DNA from: Magnolia sinica
Taxonomy: Eukaryota > Streptophyta > Magnoliopsida > Magnoliales > Magnoliaceae
DNA: 64,000 bases
Direction: 5' to 3'
Assembly (NCBI RefSeq): GCF_029962835.1
Contig: NC_080579.1
Location: forward strand, 81,671,959-81,735,958
Shown: positions 25,655 through 38,428 of the stretch, piece by piece
Layout: each line of letters starts with the position of its first letter
Numbering within the stretch: the stretch's first letter is position 1
Notes under the pieces: generated by a model
Databases searched by the model: none
Told to the model about the DNA's origin: nothing
What the model saw: only the letters and a program-made list of their open reading frames with translations
Position numbers and translations under genes: made by a program

Positions 25655-26455
25655 TAGGGGTGTACATCGAGTCGAACCGAGTCGAGCTGGCCTCAGCTTG
25701 ACTCAGCTCGGCCACTAGCCGACCTCAGCTTGAACTCGGCTCAGCTTGGTCCTCGAGCTTGACTGGCCAGATTGGCTCGGTTCGGTCAGCAGCTCAGGCC
25801 AGTTCAAGTCAAGTTAAAGCCAAGATCAAGCCGAGTTCCCCATTGTAGCATTTCCACAAACACCTAGACTACACCTTCAAAATCTCACTGTTTGTGAAAT
25901 AGAAGCAATGGTTTTACAGGTATTTTATCAAACACCTTCTAAGCAACATAAAAAGCAAGAAAATAAAAGGATATTTATTTCATGTATATACATGCGCACT
26001 GGAATCGGAGGCCACTAGTGCTCCATTGACAAAGTGTGGTTTCCTCAATTTCCTTTTGAGAGGATTCGGCCACAGCTGCAACAGAAGCATGCTTCGAATC
26101 TTGCTTCAGAGGACAGATTTGATGTGGGAGAAGTTGACAGAAGTGAAGGATCTGAGATCGTGTTTGGATCGACATTTTCCGATCCAGATATCGTTCAACT
26201 GAATGATCTCTACTGCATATAAGAAGAAAGGTTCGGGGATTGAGTCATTTCATCAAACACTTGGTGAGCAACATCAATAGCAAAGTAACAGAGTCACCGA
26301 ACTGGTTTGATCCGAGTTCGATTCAAGCTGGATTCGATCCGAGTCGAGTCAAGCTGGAGCCAGCTCGAACTCGGCTCGAACTCAGCTTCGAATTGAGCTT
26401 TTTCGAGTCGAGTCGAGTGAGCTAACCGAGCTAGCTCGATTCGTGTACACCCCTA
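25655..26455. mobile_element. hAT-type element (801 bp), second copy
   Basis: Counterpart of 9084-9884, with the same TAGGGGTGTACA ends and ATTATCTC TSD on both sides. Confidence 0.9.
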
Positions 26456-27309
26456 ATTATCTCTCTACCATAGGAAAATGGATATAGAAACTTTCTCCAA
26501 GTGTTTCTTTAATAAGAGAATTAGGGTTGGAGTTTTTTGATGGTGTAATTGATATGTATACCTAATCTCATATTTATAAGAAAACCCTAATATGAGAAAT
26601 ACTTATGTAACACCTCGAGTTTCATAACTTGAGTATGATACTTGAGTCCTAAAACCCTCGGTGTTAACCATAACTCACATGTATACATTTTCTCGGATAA
26701 AACCACATTCATATTCATTTCACATGGTATGTATAAGAGAAAGCAAGATATATTAAAGTTTGGGAAATAAATATTAGTTATTACACTAATCACAAGTAAT
26801 CCACTTAGATGTGGACTTGTTACAAACTGCAATATGAGAATTCAAAATAGTTCCATGACAAACAAAATAGTTTAATGATACAACTCAAACATCTCGGCCA
26901 TGCTATAATATGGCTCTTCCTTCGAAGGCTCCTCGATCAATTCTTTAGGGTCTTTTAATCCAGTGTCATCTTTTGGTGTACATATACACAATAAAGAATG
27001 AGTGACCACCTCAGTGAAGATTTCCCTCCAAGATTACACATCTATCATCACAACCAAGTATAGTTTATAAGAATAAGTAAGGCAATCACAATAATCATAT
27101 CACAATATAAACTTGATTTAATGCACGGATGCATGAACACACATCAGCATGAGGATGCACATCTAACCGAGACTTGCGAGTAAACTCATGATGTAATAAC
27201 TACCATGACATGATCTGGGAATCACAAGGGACATACATTGATCTCACTAGTCGGGAATCACTGAAGACATACTTTGACATCATGATTCGGGAATCCCAAA
27301 TGACATACA

Positions 27310-27836
27310 TAGGGGTGTACACGAACCAAGCTAGCTTAGTTAGCTCGCTTGACACGACTCGAAAAAGCTCGATTCAACTCGGTTCGAAGCTGAGTTCGAG
27401 CCAAGTCGAGCTGATTTTTTGAGCTCAAAAATGAGTTTGAGCTGAGTGCAAGCTAGCCCCAGCTCAACTCGACTTGGATCAAACCCAACCCAATGTCAGG
27501 TCGGTCACGAGTTAGTCGGGTTGAACCCACCCGACTTTCAGCCCTAGTGGCAAGGAAGTATATGTATGAAACAAATACCATTTTTTTCTTAATTTTTATG
27601 TTGCTTAGAAGGTGTTTGATAAAATACCTATTAAACCACAGTTGTTTTACATACAATGTGATTTTGAAGGTGTAGTCCATATATTTGTGAAAATGCTACA
27701 CAGGCGAACTCGGCCCAAACTAGCCTGAGCTGCTGACAGAACCGAGCAGAGCCGAGTTCGAGCAGGGGTCAACTAGTGACCAAGCCGAGTCGAGCTAAGG
27801 CCAGCTCGACTCAGTCTGACTCAATGTACACCCCTA
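27310..27836. mobile_element. hAT-type element (527 bp), second copy
   Basis: Counterpart of 10738-11268, flanked by GACATACA on both sides. Confidence 0.92.
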
Positions 27837-28787
27837 GACATACATCGACCTCATATGAGTTATGAAACAATGATCTAAGAATCATAAGGAACATATATCG
27901 ACCCCACTAGCTAGGAATCACTAAGGACATAGATTAGCATCATGGTCTAAGAAATTCCACCTGATAAGCCACAACATATAAGAACTACTAAGCAATCAAC
28001 TAACAATCACAAAGGACGTACATCAACCTCACTAGCCGGGAATCACTAAGGACATATATCGGCATCATGATTCAAAAATCCCATGTGACATACATTAGCC
28101 TCATACGGGAGTCATAAATAATAATATGAAAATCACAAGAAACATACATCGACCCCACTAGCCGAGAATCACTAAAGACACATCGACATCTTGGTCGAAA
28201 ATCTTGTATGATTTCCAAACTTAAATCATCAAGGTATCAAGTCTGTATCAAAGTACGTCAATTATGGTTCAAATATCTGTGTTTATATCCATTTAACACA
28301 TACATTTAAAGATGCTTTTCACCATGTTTCATATGTGTCCATGTCTTTGTTGAAGTCTTTGATGTGGGTAATCTAAACCACATCCCAAAAGTATATGAAT
28401 CCATTCAACCGCCACATTACTTCCTCAAAATGATAAATCATCCCCATTTCAAATGTGAAAAGGAAATCAAGAACATAAATGGCTTCTAACACAATAGTTC
28501 TAATTGAGACTATCTTTAATTCAAACATGAATGAATCTAAACATGCTAGACATGTGGTAACATGGAGATTTAACTAAGCAGTTTAACTTGATATGAATGA
28601 ACATTACATATATTAGTTATGGAGCAACCAAATTATATAAATGCGATTCTAATTTCACACATCATTGGAATTTACCATACTAGAGATCATGAAAACAAGT
28701 AGATTACATTAGGCAAACTCTAAATTTCACACCTATATGAAAATTAGTGCACTAGAGATGGTAATAACAAGTAGATTTCACTAAACA

Positions 28788-28929
28788 CCCTCATCCATAG
28801 CTCAAGTGGTAGACCGAGTGAAAGATACCTAGTTTCAAGACTAAGGTCTTGGTATCGATTCCCTAGTGGGGGTGGCTCACAATGATGTGTGAACTAACAG
28901 TGTTGTGTACTAACAAGCTAAAAAATAAA
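28788..28929 (+). mobile_element. tRNA-derived SINE, second copy
   Basis: Counterpart of 12220-12361, with the same box A and box B and the 19-bp TSD at 28769-28787 and 28930-28948. Confidence 0.88.
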
Positions 28930-30031
28930 AAGTAGATTTCACTAAACATGGAATCTAAGCACATATGAGAACGATTCCAAGAAAAATAAAAAAATAATCA
29001 AGAATTATAACTAAAACTATGAAAATTATTGAAAGCTTGAAGGGATCTACTCACCAATTTGAATTCAAAAGGAGGCAACTCGAATTGCCTTGATCTTATG
29101 TAGATCTGACTTGTATGTTATTCGATTGGGATAGATCTACATAAGAGGTTTGGGAATTTGAATTCCCAAATAACAATTAGAGTTTAAAAATTAAATAATC
29201 ACACATTAAATTAGATTGGAGTGCTAAAAGCCCAAAAATCAACCCACCTTGGGTGTTTGATTCAACTTGACTCATTTTTTCGACTTAGATTCAACTTGGG
29301 ATCCAAATGTGGTGTTTGGGAATTTAAATTCCCTACACTTCAAAAAGATTTGATTTTGAGATTTAAACCATAGAAATCAACTCACCTACTTGGTTGACTC
29401 GATTCGACTCACTTGATTCCAACTCGGTTCAAACTTAGAGTCAAGCAAATAGATCTACAAGTGGAATCAAATTTCTTTATGTTATAATTAAAATTTAAAA
29501 TCAAATAATCTTAATTTAAGCCCAAACTAGAATCCTTTAGAGATTGACTAACCTCAATGATCCAACTTGACTTGGGATCAACACGGTAGTGAGGCTCAAA
29601 CTCGCCGCCTAGCACAACCCTCATCTATAGCTAAGACTGTACAAATCATAATTCAGGTCTCTCTTGAAACTAAACATAGCAAACTCGGCAACAATGTTGC
29701 GAATTGATCGGGCTCAGTTTCGATCCAACTCAACTCTAATTTGAGTTTTCTTTAAAAATAGTTGATTTTGCAACAATGCTTGAACCAAATGCGACCTGAA
29801 ATTTAACCTACTGGACGAGAACGCTTTAAAATTAGGCCAGATTTGACTAAACATGGTGGGCAACTGAGTTATCGTGGCAAAAAGTTGTAAAACCCCTTCC
29901 TTTCTCTTGTTTTCTCCTTTATTCCTGCTTTTTTTTCTCCTTTCTTCTTCCCTCTCTGCTACAACTTCTAGTAGAGTATGGATGACAACACCAAACCTCG
30001 ACTCAAACTAGATTTGAGACTATTTGACTTA

Positions 30032-31054
30032 GGGCCAGTTTGGGTAACCGCATTAAAATGTATTACGGTGGATGGGATTCGCTAATCCCTGATGTGATGG
30101 ACAGACACGTGTTTGGATGGCGCCGTCTCTCCACGATTTAAGACGTACTGGCACGTGCGATGGAGTCGGTGGGATTTTGAAATCCCACCGAGATACGCCT
30201 CTCTCATTCAATCCCTTGAGCCGCATCCCTTGTCTTCCCTATAACGTCGTCGGGACCCTGCGTGATAGGGTATCAGCTTATCTTCTCACCTGACCCATAT
30301 GGACCGAAGACTTGCGTCCGTCTTCTCCTCCTCGTCCATGTTATTTTCGGGTTCTCCAACGACCGCAAGGTTTGAAGGAGTAAAGACGTTCGGCTGGTTG
30401 GCGCGAGGAGCAGAAGGTTTGAGAGATGGAACTGACGATCCCAAGCCGGCAGGATGCTCAACTGAGAAGAACCGAGATGCATCTAGGGTAGTGATGGTGA
30501 TATTGCCATCGGGAGCTATACTACTCGCTGCTTTCAAAAGGGCAGCCAAGGCGGCAGAGTCGAATAACTCCTTCCCATCTCCCTCCTCGTCGGTTTCTAC
30601 TTATTCATCTGAGTCTGAACTTGACGCGTACCCTAGAAAATAATATCTATACAGAAGATCAATTGATACTACTTCCTGTGGTGCGGTCCACTTAAACTTT
30701 GGGTGTGCTACAAGTTTTGGCTGAACACATAAAATTATCTACTAAAATGGATGGCCAGAGCGGATTAAACACACATCTCATCGTGGGTCCCACATACCAG
30801 TTGTACAGTGTGTAAAGTAGCCGGGAGTAGCGTCCGTTTCTGATATGCAGTTGAATCCCATGGCTATCCAAACAACATGTATCAAATAACCTGTGGGATG
30901 GTTGCAATCCAACAAAACCTAAACAGGCCCTGACTATGCATGGGATAAAGTAGTACACCATAAGCAACTGACTATTCGCTACACGTCATAAATGCATCCC
31001 TCTTTGTAATTCCATCCTTGTAATCCGCCGTATTTCACGTGTCCAAATAGGGCC
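30032..31054. mobile_element. PIF/Harbinger-like element, second copy
   Basis: Counterpart of 13469-14487. Left TSD TTA is intact; the right one reads TCA. Divergence from copy 1 looks higher here than in the flanks, with many C/T and G/A differences. Confidence 0.68.
30310..30632 (-). pseudogene. Captured TOC159-like gene fragment, second copy
   Basis: Same minus-strand frame as 13745-14065, with the same in-frame TAA in the acidic part. Residues such as VEHPAGLGSSVPSLKPSAP and NNMDEEEKTD are closer to what I recall of TOC159 than copy 1. It lacks the GTPase domain and is not expected to function. An 87-residue frame after the stop stays open in both copies despite many substitutions. Confidence 0.7.
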
Positions 31055-32076
31055 TCATATAAATATTTCAAAAGCTAATCGCAAGATTAGTTACACAATC
31101 CTGTGATAATTCGTGTGGAATTGGTTTCGAATTGAGATAGAGTGTGAATTTCTCCTACATGCAACATCTGATCTCTTTGTAATCTATGAGGATTGCATTC
31201 TCATTAGATTGCCCATCAAGTGGACTTTTTTCATTGGAGATTAGGATCTAAACAAGTTAGTGTAGTTTTTCGACAAGACAAGGGAGAAGATGACTTGATA
31301 ATAGCAAAAAATGACCCAACAAGTTTTCCTTCAAACTGTTGATTGTGGACTGATTATATTGGTAACCAAAGAGATTGTGGGGCCAACCATTTGAAGGTTC
31401 AGATCTTTTTGTCACAGTGGGTTCTGACATTTCTAAGTATGCACATTTTCTGCATGTTGGGTGCAAGAGCACATATTGGAGCATCGTCTGTTACTATTTC
31501 CAACTTTAGATGCTCCTCCAGATTCGTTCTTGATCTTGGAGATGAGTTGAAAGGCGAATGAATGGTTTAGATCAATCTTGCATGAAACAAATTCTCTAAT
31601 AGTTGGCAGAGAAGTATAAGAGGTCCAAGGTCAGAGATCTTTGAAATATTGAAGAAAAAGAGCTGTGATCGAAGTAGCAATTGGAACCATATTAGCTGGA
31701 TCTACAACTGTGGCCTTCTAACTCTTCAGTTCAGGTTGAATTAGCTTGACCATTTTTATTAAAGAAAAAGAAGAGTCAACCATCTTTATTAGTGATGGAG
31801 ATGGGACAATCGATGTAGTTAAGGTTGCCTTCGTTGCTCGTGTCTTTTTCTAGACAGGAGGTATGACTAAGGAGTGGTCAACTTCTTGGTATTTTCTTTA
31901 TTTATTTATTTTCTTGGCCACATATTTCTCCACCTTCGATGAAGAAGAAATTCAATCGATTATTAATTCACGAGACTCGTTGATCAGAGTCCCATAATAA
32001 TTCTTCCACTAAGAGTAGAATGATTCTAATTGTTGTGGGTGATTTGTGAATTGAGAGGAAGCATGAAGGATGAACC
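31055..32076. other. Intergenic, no gene seen
   Basis: Counterpart of 14488-15507. Ends at the duplication breakpoint. Confidence 0.65.
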
Positions 32077-35021
32077 GTCAACTCCCTAGTTCCCGAGAGT
32101 CACTACTACAGATTTTCATTAATATGCATTTACTCTGTTTAAGTTGTGCAGCCTGAAATTCTCTGAACATGAAACATGAACACGCAAGTCTGCTGAAATG
32201 GAAGAGGTTTAACATATATATGTACAAGTCCAAAATATAAATGGGTCGCACAAGGCGTTGCCCAACCAAAACAACAAAAGAATATTATGTCCCCAAGAAT
32301 GAGGCTGAGCCCATTGCCCAGCCATCCAATCCCGCCCCTCAAGCAGACGACGATCCCTTCATCAGCTGGAAGTATGACAGCTCGACCTCTTCGTGCAGGC
32401 TCGGCTCGCCAGGCTCCTCCAATCTCGAGTCACCTATGAAGGGGTCTGGTTAGTGTTTTAAAACACCGTCCCAGAGTGGGAGTGAGTGATCAACTCAGTG
32501 GGTGCTATTAATCTCAAGTTATCACAGGCATCAATTATAATATGATTTTAATGAAAAGCAGACAATCACATATGTCTAAGAAATCTTTTTAATGCGCATG
32601 TATGCAACATAAAAATGATGCATGCCCTCACCATAATGCTCCCTCGTGCGACAACATCTAACGATCGCCAATGCCAACACTCCCTCAGTGCGACCTCGAC
32701 TGCTGAGTCGTAACCTAACTAATGCGATGAATTGCGTTCGTGTTAGCCGAGTTATTAGTTAGGTCCATTCATCTAGCAGATTAGGGATTCTAGTACACCC
32801 TACGTATCAACGCCCTAAACTGGTTGCGAGACTAAACCCCCCAATGCATGAGGCCGAGGCCCCGCAGTCCATGATCCCATCGGGTTCCTCATCCCCGACT
32901 TTAAGCACATGAGGAGTGCCAAGAGAAAGGGATCGCTCGCGGTCACTACGGGGAGGCGCGGTACCCCAGCGTAGGCCGACAGCTCGCACACAGTGTCCTA
33001 TTCCACCATGCCCAGCTCACGAGGCTGTGGTCCAATTTCAAGTGGGTTATCTATGAGCTACAACAGTGGTAGGGTGTCCCAGGTTCCATACAAGCATGAG
33101 CAAATAGGGTTAACAAACAAGGTTGGTCAGATAGTAGGCTAGACTGCACGAGCCCAGGCAAGGGCATGGCGTAACGACATCGGGTGTAAGCAACCCATGT
33201 AGTCTAACTACAGTCGCCCGCACGCACTCGCCTAAACCATGGGATTAGCCTCAAGGTGGTCCTACCAACGAGTCCGCCTTAACTCTCCTTGTTTTCTTGA
33301 CCAACCCTAGGGTTTGGGTGGTAATCCACAACATGTCAACGGATAGAGTTATGAACTAGCAGAATCATAATCATGTTCTTACACCTCAATCATATAATTC
33401 AGATTCGTCCAATAGGCAAGAAAACATAATTTATGAGTAATGGTGCGTGTGTGTTGTGTGTGTTGGTGAGGAAGTTGCTCACTTCCTACAACTCACAGAA
33501 ACAATTACATAGGAATTAATAAGGCACGCACACTATAGGGCATCATCATATGAGCAATCCAACAAGTCATCAACAAGCGATCATCAAATTTCAACAAGTC
33601 ATTTAAGTATCAAGAATAACATCATGTGAGGAAATCAAATAAACCATACAATTCCACATCATTAAAATAGACATAAATTCCTAGGTTTTCTCTATACTCT
33701 TTAAATGCATCAACCAAGCAATCATAATTATTAAGCTCATATTGAAATTGGTGCTAGGCCACCTAGGAGTAATAGTCCGCACCTAAGGCTCGTTGGAGAT
33801 TCGAAAAACGCCCTAGGAAAGAGGGCTTCCGGGTCGATCGGCCGGAAATCCTAAAACAAGCTCTTGCATGTTAGAATTTCAAGACAAACCCACCTTTCTA
33901 CATGGATTCTAAGAATAATGGGTGAAAACCTTACCTAGGCAACCCACGGTTGGTTGTTGAAGTCAAGGGGGAGAGTTTCTCCTTGTAAGAGAGGCAAGGA
34001 GTTGGAGGGGTTTGCTCACTTGGGGCCCCACCTTGATCTAGGGTCCACCTTGGATCTCTTTCTTCTCTCTTTCTCCTCTTTACTCTCCTTCACTCTCCTT
34101 TTCTCTTGGTGGTTGTAGGAAATGAGAGAGAGAGTTATGAGGGATAGGGTTTATTCCCTAGACTTGGGCCCTTTGGCCTTAAGTTTCCTCAAATTCCCAA
34201 AATAGCCTACTAGGTCTCTCTTTTTGAGTTGGAGTGGCCCTAACACTCCTTTGTCCACCAAATTCGGTAGGTAGGTGCCCTATGGCCCGATTAGGGCACG
34301 TGCAAAATTTGGGAACAAACGGATGGACAATTGTGGGGTTTGAGTCAACAGTTCTGATATTTAAACGGCCCTGAGGGGTCCGTTCTGGGAATTGGAGTGA
34401 TTTTGGCGGTCCTCTGGCTATGAAATTTTTAGAATAGGTGCTTCATGGCCCGATAAAGGGCCATGCAAAATTTAGGGACAATCGGACTTAGGGTTTGGTC
34501 GTACGGGTCCGATTTGTGATCGACGGTCACTGACCCACAATCGGGTCCCAGAGTTGGTGGACGGGTGTAGGAAAATCCATTAGACCTCCACCGTAAATAT
34601 GGAAGAGATCCAATGGTCGGATAGCATGGAATCTCAGTTTCATTTGCAAGCGCCGGATTTGGTCCTGGCATGGATGGGTTGCATTTAGTCAGTGCCAGAT
34701 CCCACTTCTGAGTGTCATCTGGGTCCGTGGTCCGCAATGGTCCACAAGCCTAGTGAGCTCTATGGTTCCCTAAATTTTTAGATTTTTCTGACCTTTCGGT
34801 GTCGCGGTACAGCCCGCACGAGCTGTTGCTCAGTGTAAACGGTCATCCAGCTTGGCGGCCCGCATTTGGTTTCGCCATAGCCTGACTGGTTTATTCAAAT
34901 GGGCTAATCCTTAGTTAATTAGCCTATGGTACCCCTGCCATGAATGTTTTAAACGTTCGGTCCTACGGTAGATCCTATGTAGACGCCCCAAGACACTGTA
35001 CCGATTGGACGGGTTGTTACA
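32077..35021 (+). mobile_element. 5'-truncated long LTR, third family member
   Basis: The first bases TCAACTCCCTAGTTCCCGAG align with positions some 30 bp inside the solo LTR at 3809. Later blocks align too (ATCAGCTGGAAGTATGACAG, GTGAGTGATCAACTCAGTGG, CGTAGGCCGACAGCTCG). It ends GGGTTGTTACA, a TTACA terminus, and directly abuts integrase-coding sequence. The missing 5' end coincides with the end of duplication copy 2. Confidence 0.75.
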
Positions 35022-35964
35022 ACTTCGTACTTGGTCTCCCATGAACACAACGTGGCATGAATTCGGTGTTTGTCATGGTAGATCGTTTCTCCAAGATAAC
35101 GTTCTTTATCCTATGCAAGAAGACCTTTGATGCAACACACGTAAAGAATCTATTCTTCAGGGAAGTCGTATGGTTACACGGGGTCTCTAAGACCATTACT
35201 TCTGATATGACACAAAGTTCATTAGTTACTTTTGACAGGCTTTGTGGACTCGATTCGATATACAACTTCAATTTAATAGCGCTTACCACCCACAGACTGA
35301 TGGACAGACCAAGTTTGTGAATCGTACGTTGGGAAACCTCATTCACTGTATTTCAAGAGAAAAATTAAAGCAGTAGAATTTGACCTTATTTCAAGCAGAG
35401 TTTGCATTCAACAACATGGTAAACCACTTGACAGAGAAATCACCGTTCCATATTATTTACGGACAAGTGTCTTGCCACACACTTGACTTGGTCCCTTTAC
35501 CCAAGCTCCCATGCACGAGCATTGCAGAAGAACATATGACAGACAGGATCATGGGCATCCATGTGAAAGTGTAGACCAAACTACATGCCTCAAACGAGAA
35601 GTATAAGGAGCAAGCGGACAAGCATCGGCAACAAAAAGTGTTCGTGGTGGGCGACCACGTTATGGTCTATCTGCATAAAGAGAGATTTCTGACCAGGACA
35701 TATAATAAGTTGAAGAATAAGAAAATTGGACCCGTCCCAATCGTTCGAAAGATTAATGACAACGCTTATGTTGTTAATCTTCCAGATGACATGACGATCT
35801 CACGGACTTTCAATGTTGCGGACCTAACTGAGTATCATGAACCAGAACAGGACGAGAACTCGAGGATGAGTTTTTTTGAAGTGGAGGGGGCAGATGTAAA
35901 GTGGGTCACGGACAGTTTCATGGCCAAGATGGATCAGAAAAGGCCCGGTCGACAACAGAAGTGA
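35022..35964 (+). pseudogene. Ty3/gypsy polyprotein remnant (integrase core to C-terminus)
   Basis: The frame reads like the second half of a plant Ty3/gypsy polyprotein: the start of the integrase core (VDRFSK, then [18 protein letters not shown]), AEFAFNNMV and SPFHIIYG, then the C-terminal region (NDNAYVVNLPDD, TFNVADLTEYHEPEQ). Integrase inserts element cDNA into chromosomes. It is dead: stops at 35042-35044, 35374-35376 and 35572-35574, and a frame break between about 35205 and 35290 near the second catalytic Asp. The residue expected to be the catalytic Glu (TDGQTE in relatives) reads Lys. There is no gag, protease or reverse transcriptase upstream; a foreign LTR ends exactly where it begins. 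The frame runs through the polypurine tract and stops 71 bp inside the 3' LTR. Clade not assigned. Confidence 0.88.
35878..35890 (+). other. Polypurine tract (plus-strand priming site)
   Basis: GAAGTGGAGGGGG lies directly before the 3' LTR, where Ty3/gypsy elements prime plus-strand DNA synthesis. Confidence 0.65.
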
Positions 35965-36619
35965 TCCGGACCGTCGAACCTTAGATCGGGTGTATCTCAC
36001 AATCCAAAATGAGTTATCGGGCATAAAATATATGATTTTAGGGTAGAACGAGCTACTTTAGCCAACCAACCCTGTTATGCCGGGTTACCCAAGCTAGATT
36101 TGCAAAATACCCCTGGATCAACTGTCTTTTCCCTATTTTAATTCCATTTTTACTATAAATAGTAAGTTTTAGTTTGATTGTAACTCTTCATCCGTTGGGC
36201 TTTAGGAGTAACGTACAACATGAAAAGAGCTTAGAATAATTAGTAGGACAACTTGGTGAAGCCAAATAGGACACTTACTATTTTTGGCCGAAAACCTTGC
36301 GCACTAGTAGACATCATGACCATCTACAAATAGTAAGTTTACTACTTAGAGTAAATTGCCAATTCTATGAGTTTTACTTGTAGTTTGCTTCCGATTTCTC
36401 TCCCATTGCTTGGTATCCCTATTTAAAGGGTTGTAAACTCGTTTATTTCATTCATTAATCAATTTCAAATTTTATAGAATTTATTTTTTATTTTGCATGC
36501 TTTTTTTCTCGTGGATTCGAGAAGCCTCTGTGAGGAGTCCAGAGAAGTTCCGTGGATTCGGGACAATTATCCTTTTAAGGAAGACAGTGCTCGACCTCAT
36601 CACGTTCATCCTTGCATTA
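35892..36619 (+). mobile_element. 3' LTR of the decayed Ty3/gypsy element (LTR B)
   Basis: Aligns with solo LTRs A, C and D throughout. The first base of the expected TGATG terminus is changed (AGATG), and the end reads TTGCATTA instead of CTGCATCA. TATA-like TATTTAAA at 36420-36427. Confidence 0.82.
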
Positions 36620-37410
36620 GAAATAGACAAATGCAGCCTACAAAGTGGGTTGGTTTATCCCGTATGGCCCGTTATAATAAAGATTGATAGATTGTGCATC
36701 CCATTACAACCAATATAGGTTCCTATTGTCCAACCATGCTAAGAATGTATCTGTGCCAATCTAGGGAATACTCCAAAATGAGGTGGATCCAGGACTTGAG
36801 TGGACCATACAACAAGAAACAACAAGGATTCATTGATCACCGTTAAATCTTTATAGAAAAATTGTTTTCCTGTGTTTTCCAGAAGTAGTGCACTTTTCAC
36901 ACAAGCAATTCTGAAGAAATGCCAAACAGGCCACGAGAGTACATGGCACTCCTTTTTCCGGCAGAGAGTCATTTTCTCTCAAAACCAGCTACCATTCATC
37001 AGTGTCGCATGCCAACTTGAAAACTCTAAAAATAAAATAAAATAATAATAAAAGAAAGAAAAACATGTACCATTTTAGCCGTACCTGCGCAGGTTGGCCT
37101 TGCTGTCCATGTGTTGTCGATAATCATGATAGTCTGATCATTTAGTGGTCCAACATGCACGAGAACTGAATAAGCTAATATTTGGGCTGTTGTACATGCC
37201 CTATGGGACCCACTTGATCCATGGCCTGGATCTCACACGTATGTGCCACATTGGCACGAGTGGCCAGTAGCCCTCGCAGTTCTCATAACTTATATTACCC
37301 CCTAACATTTCCATACCCGATAGTACTGGCACATGGATTTCCTAATGTATTAGAAATGATGGTACGGTGAATGTACGGTAGCATCCAATTATAATACGAT
37401 AGAGCAATGC
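36620..37410. other. Intergenic, no gene seen
   Basis: AT-rich, with only short chance frames and an AATAAA-rich patch near 37030. Confidence 0.65.
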
Positions 37411-37752
37411 TAATTGCACTCGCTTAAGTGAGCTTTCCTGCTCGCCTCGCACGTGGAACCGAGTCAAACTTGCGTGGGATTGGGCCAGCTCACCAAGCTC
37501 CATGCATCTAAAAATCGGGCGATTATGATCATCATCAAGTGGGCCACACGTGTGCAAGGATTTTGAACCAGTGGTCAATTTCATTTATTTTGTATGGGTA
37601 TGACCCACTTCATGATCATATAGACTTGTCTTTTAGATATGGTGTCCACATTGTTGGGATTGTCTGATGTGTGGATCAGATCTCACACAAGTGTCCAGTT
37701 TCCACGTGTGAAGCTAGTGCACTTCGAAAGATCCCTCGTGCGAGTGCAATTA
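37411..37752. mobile_element. MITE candidate with 13-bp TIR core
   Basis: TAATTGCACTCGC (37411-37423) and its exact inverse GCGAGTGCAATTA (37740-37752) bound 342 bp. Similarity extends a little outward (GCAATGC versus TGAATGT). TSD not resolved. Confidence 0.45.
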
Positions 37753-38025
37753 ACATTCAGCAAATGATATTTTGAGATTCTACGAGAGGGATGAGCCAAA
37801 ATGCACATACTGCTATTGGATTATTTGAATGGCTGATACAGTACGATAAACTGATACGTTGAAATATGCCAAGTACTATGATTGCTTTTGGAGAAAATGA
37901 TCTCTCTCATCGACCCTTGAAATCCTCTGAGTACTATGACCGTCTTGAAAACATGCACAGGCCAAGGAAATGGTTGGTTACAACTGACTCACGAAATACA
38001 TAAATTATGAAAATAACAAAGCTTA

Positions 38026-38428
38026 GGTCCCGTTTGGCCGGGTGGATTGGAAGGGATTGAATGGCATTAGGGTGGATGGCATGGATTTCAAGGTAATGAT
38101 GGTGTTGTCCGTGGATTGTCTTAAGATCCATGGGATTGCTATATCCCAGGATTGCCATATCGAGTCTGTTTGGCATGCCCGGCCCATCCCGGGATTAAAC
38201 CTTCCCATACTTTTCAATCCCTCGGACCAAACACGTCCCAAGCAAATTTGAACGGATTAGGGTGGATCGGATGGGATTTAAAGGTAATGATGGTGTTGCC
38301 AGTGGATCGTCTCAAGATCCATAGGATTTCTATATTCGAGGATCAGGTCACCCAGTCTGTTTGGCATGCCCAGCCAATCCTGGGGTTTAACTTCCAATCC
38401 CTTCCAATCCGCCCGGCCCATTAGGGAC
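38026..38428. mobile_element. MITE candidate built of two internal repeats
   Basis: The left end GGTCCCGTTTGGCCGGGTGG is matched by the inverse of the right end (GTCCCTAATGGGCCGGGCGG), both followed by ATTGGAAGGGATT. Inside, a segment of about 110 bp (GGTAATGATGGTGTTG core) is present twice, near 38066 and 38258. Likely a Harbinger or hAT-type MITE; TSD unclear. Confidence 0.55.

Larger units (their letters stand above)
26606..29890 (+). mobile_element. LTR-like element with nested insertions, second copy
   Basis: Counterpart of 10035-13330, starting TGTAACACCTCGAGTTTC. Contains the hAT element at 27310 and the SINE at 28788. Right end uncertain. Confidence 0.45.
16604..32076. repeat. Large direct duplication, copy 2
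   Basis: Matches 1-15507 in order and orientation. The junction with copy 1 lies at 16603/16604. On the right, homology ends abruptly at 32076, where the sequence passes straight into a 5'-truncated long LTR. Confidence 0.95.

Noticed and set aside
35962-36619. LTR start placed at TGATCC, directly at the polyprotein stop codon
   Set aside because: TGATCC..GGATCA looked like LTR ends at first, but the solo copies have perfect TSDs only when the LTR starts about 70 bp upstream at TGATG.
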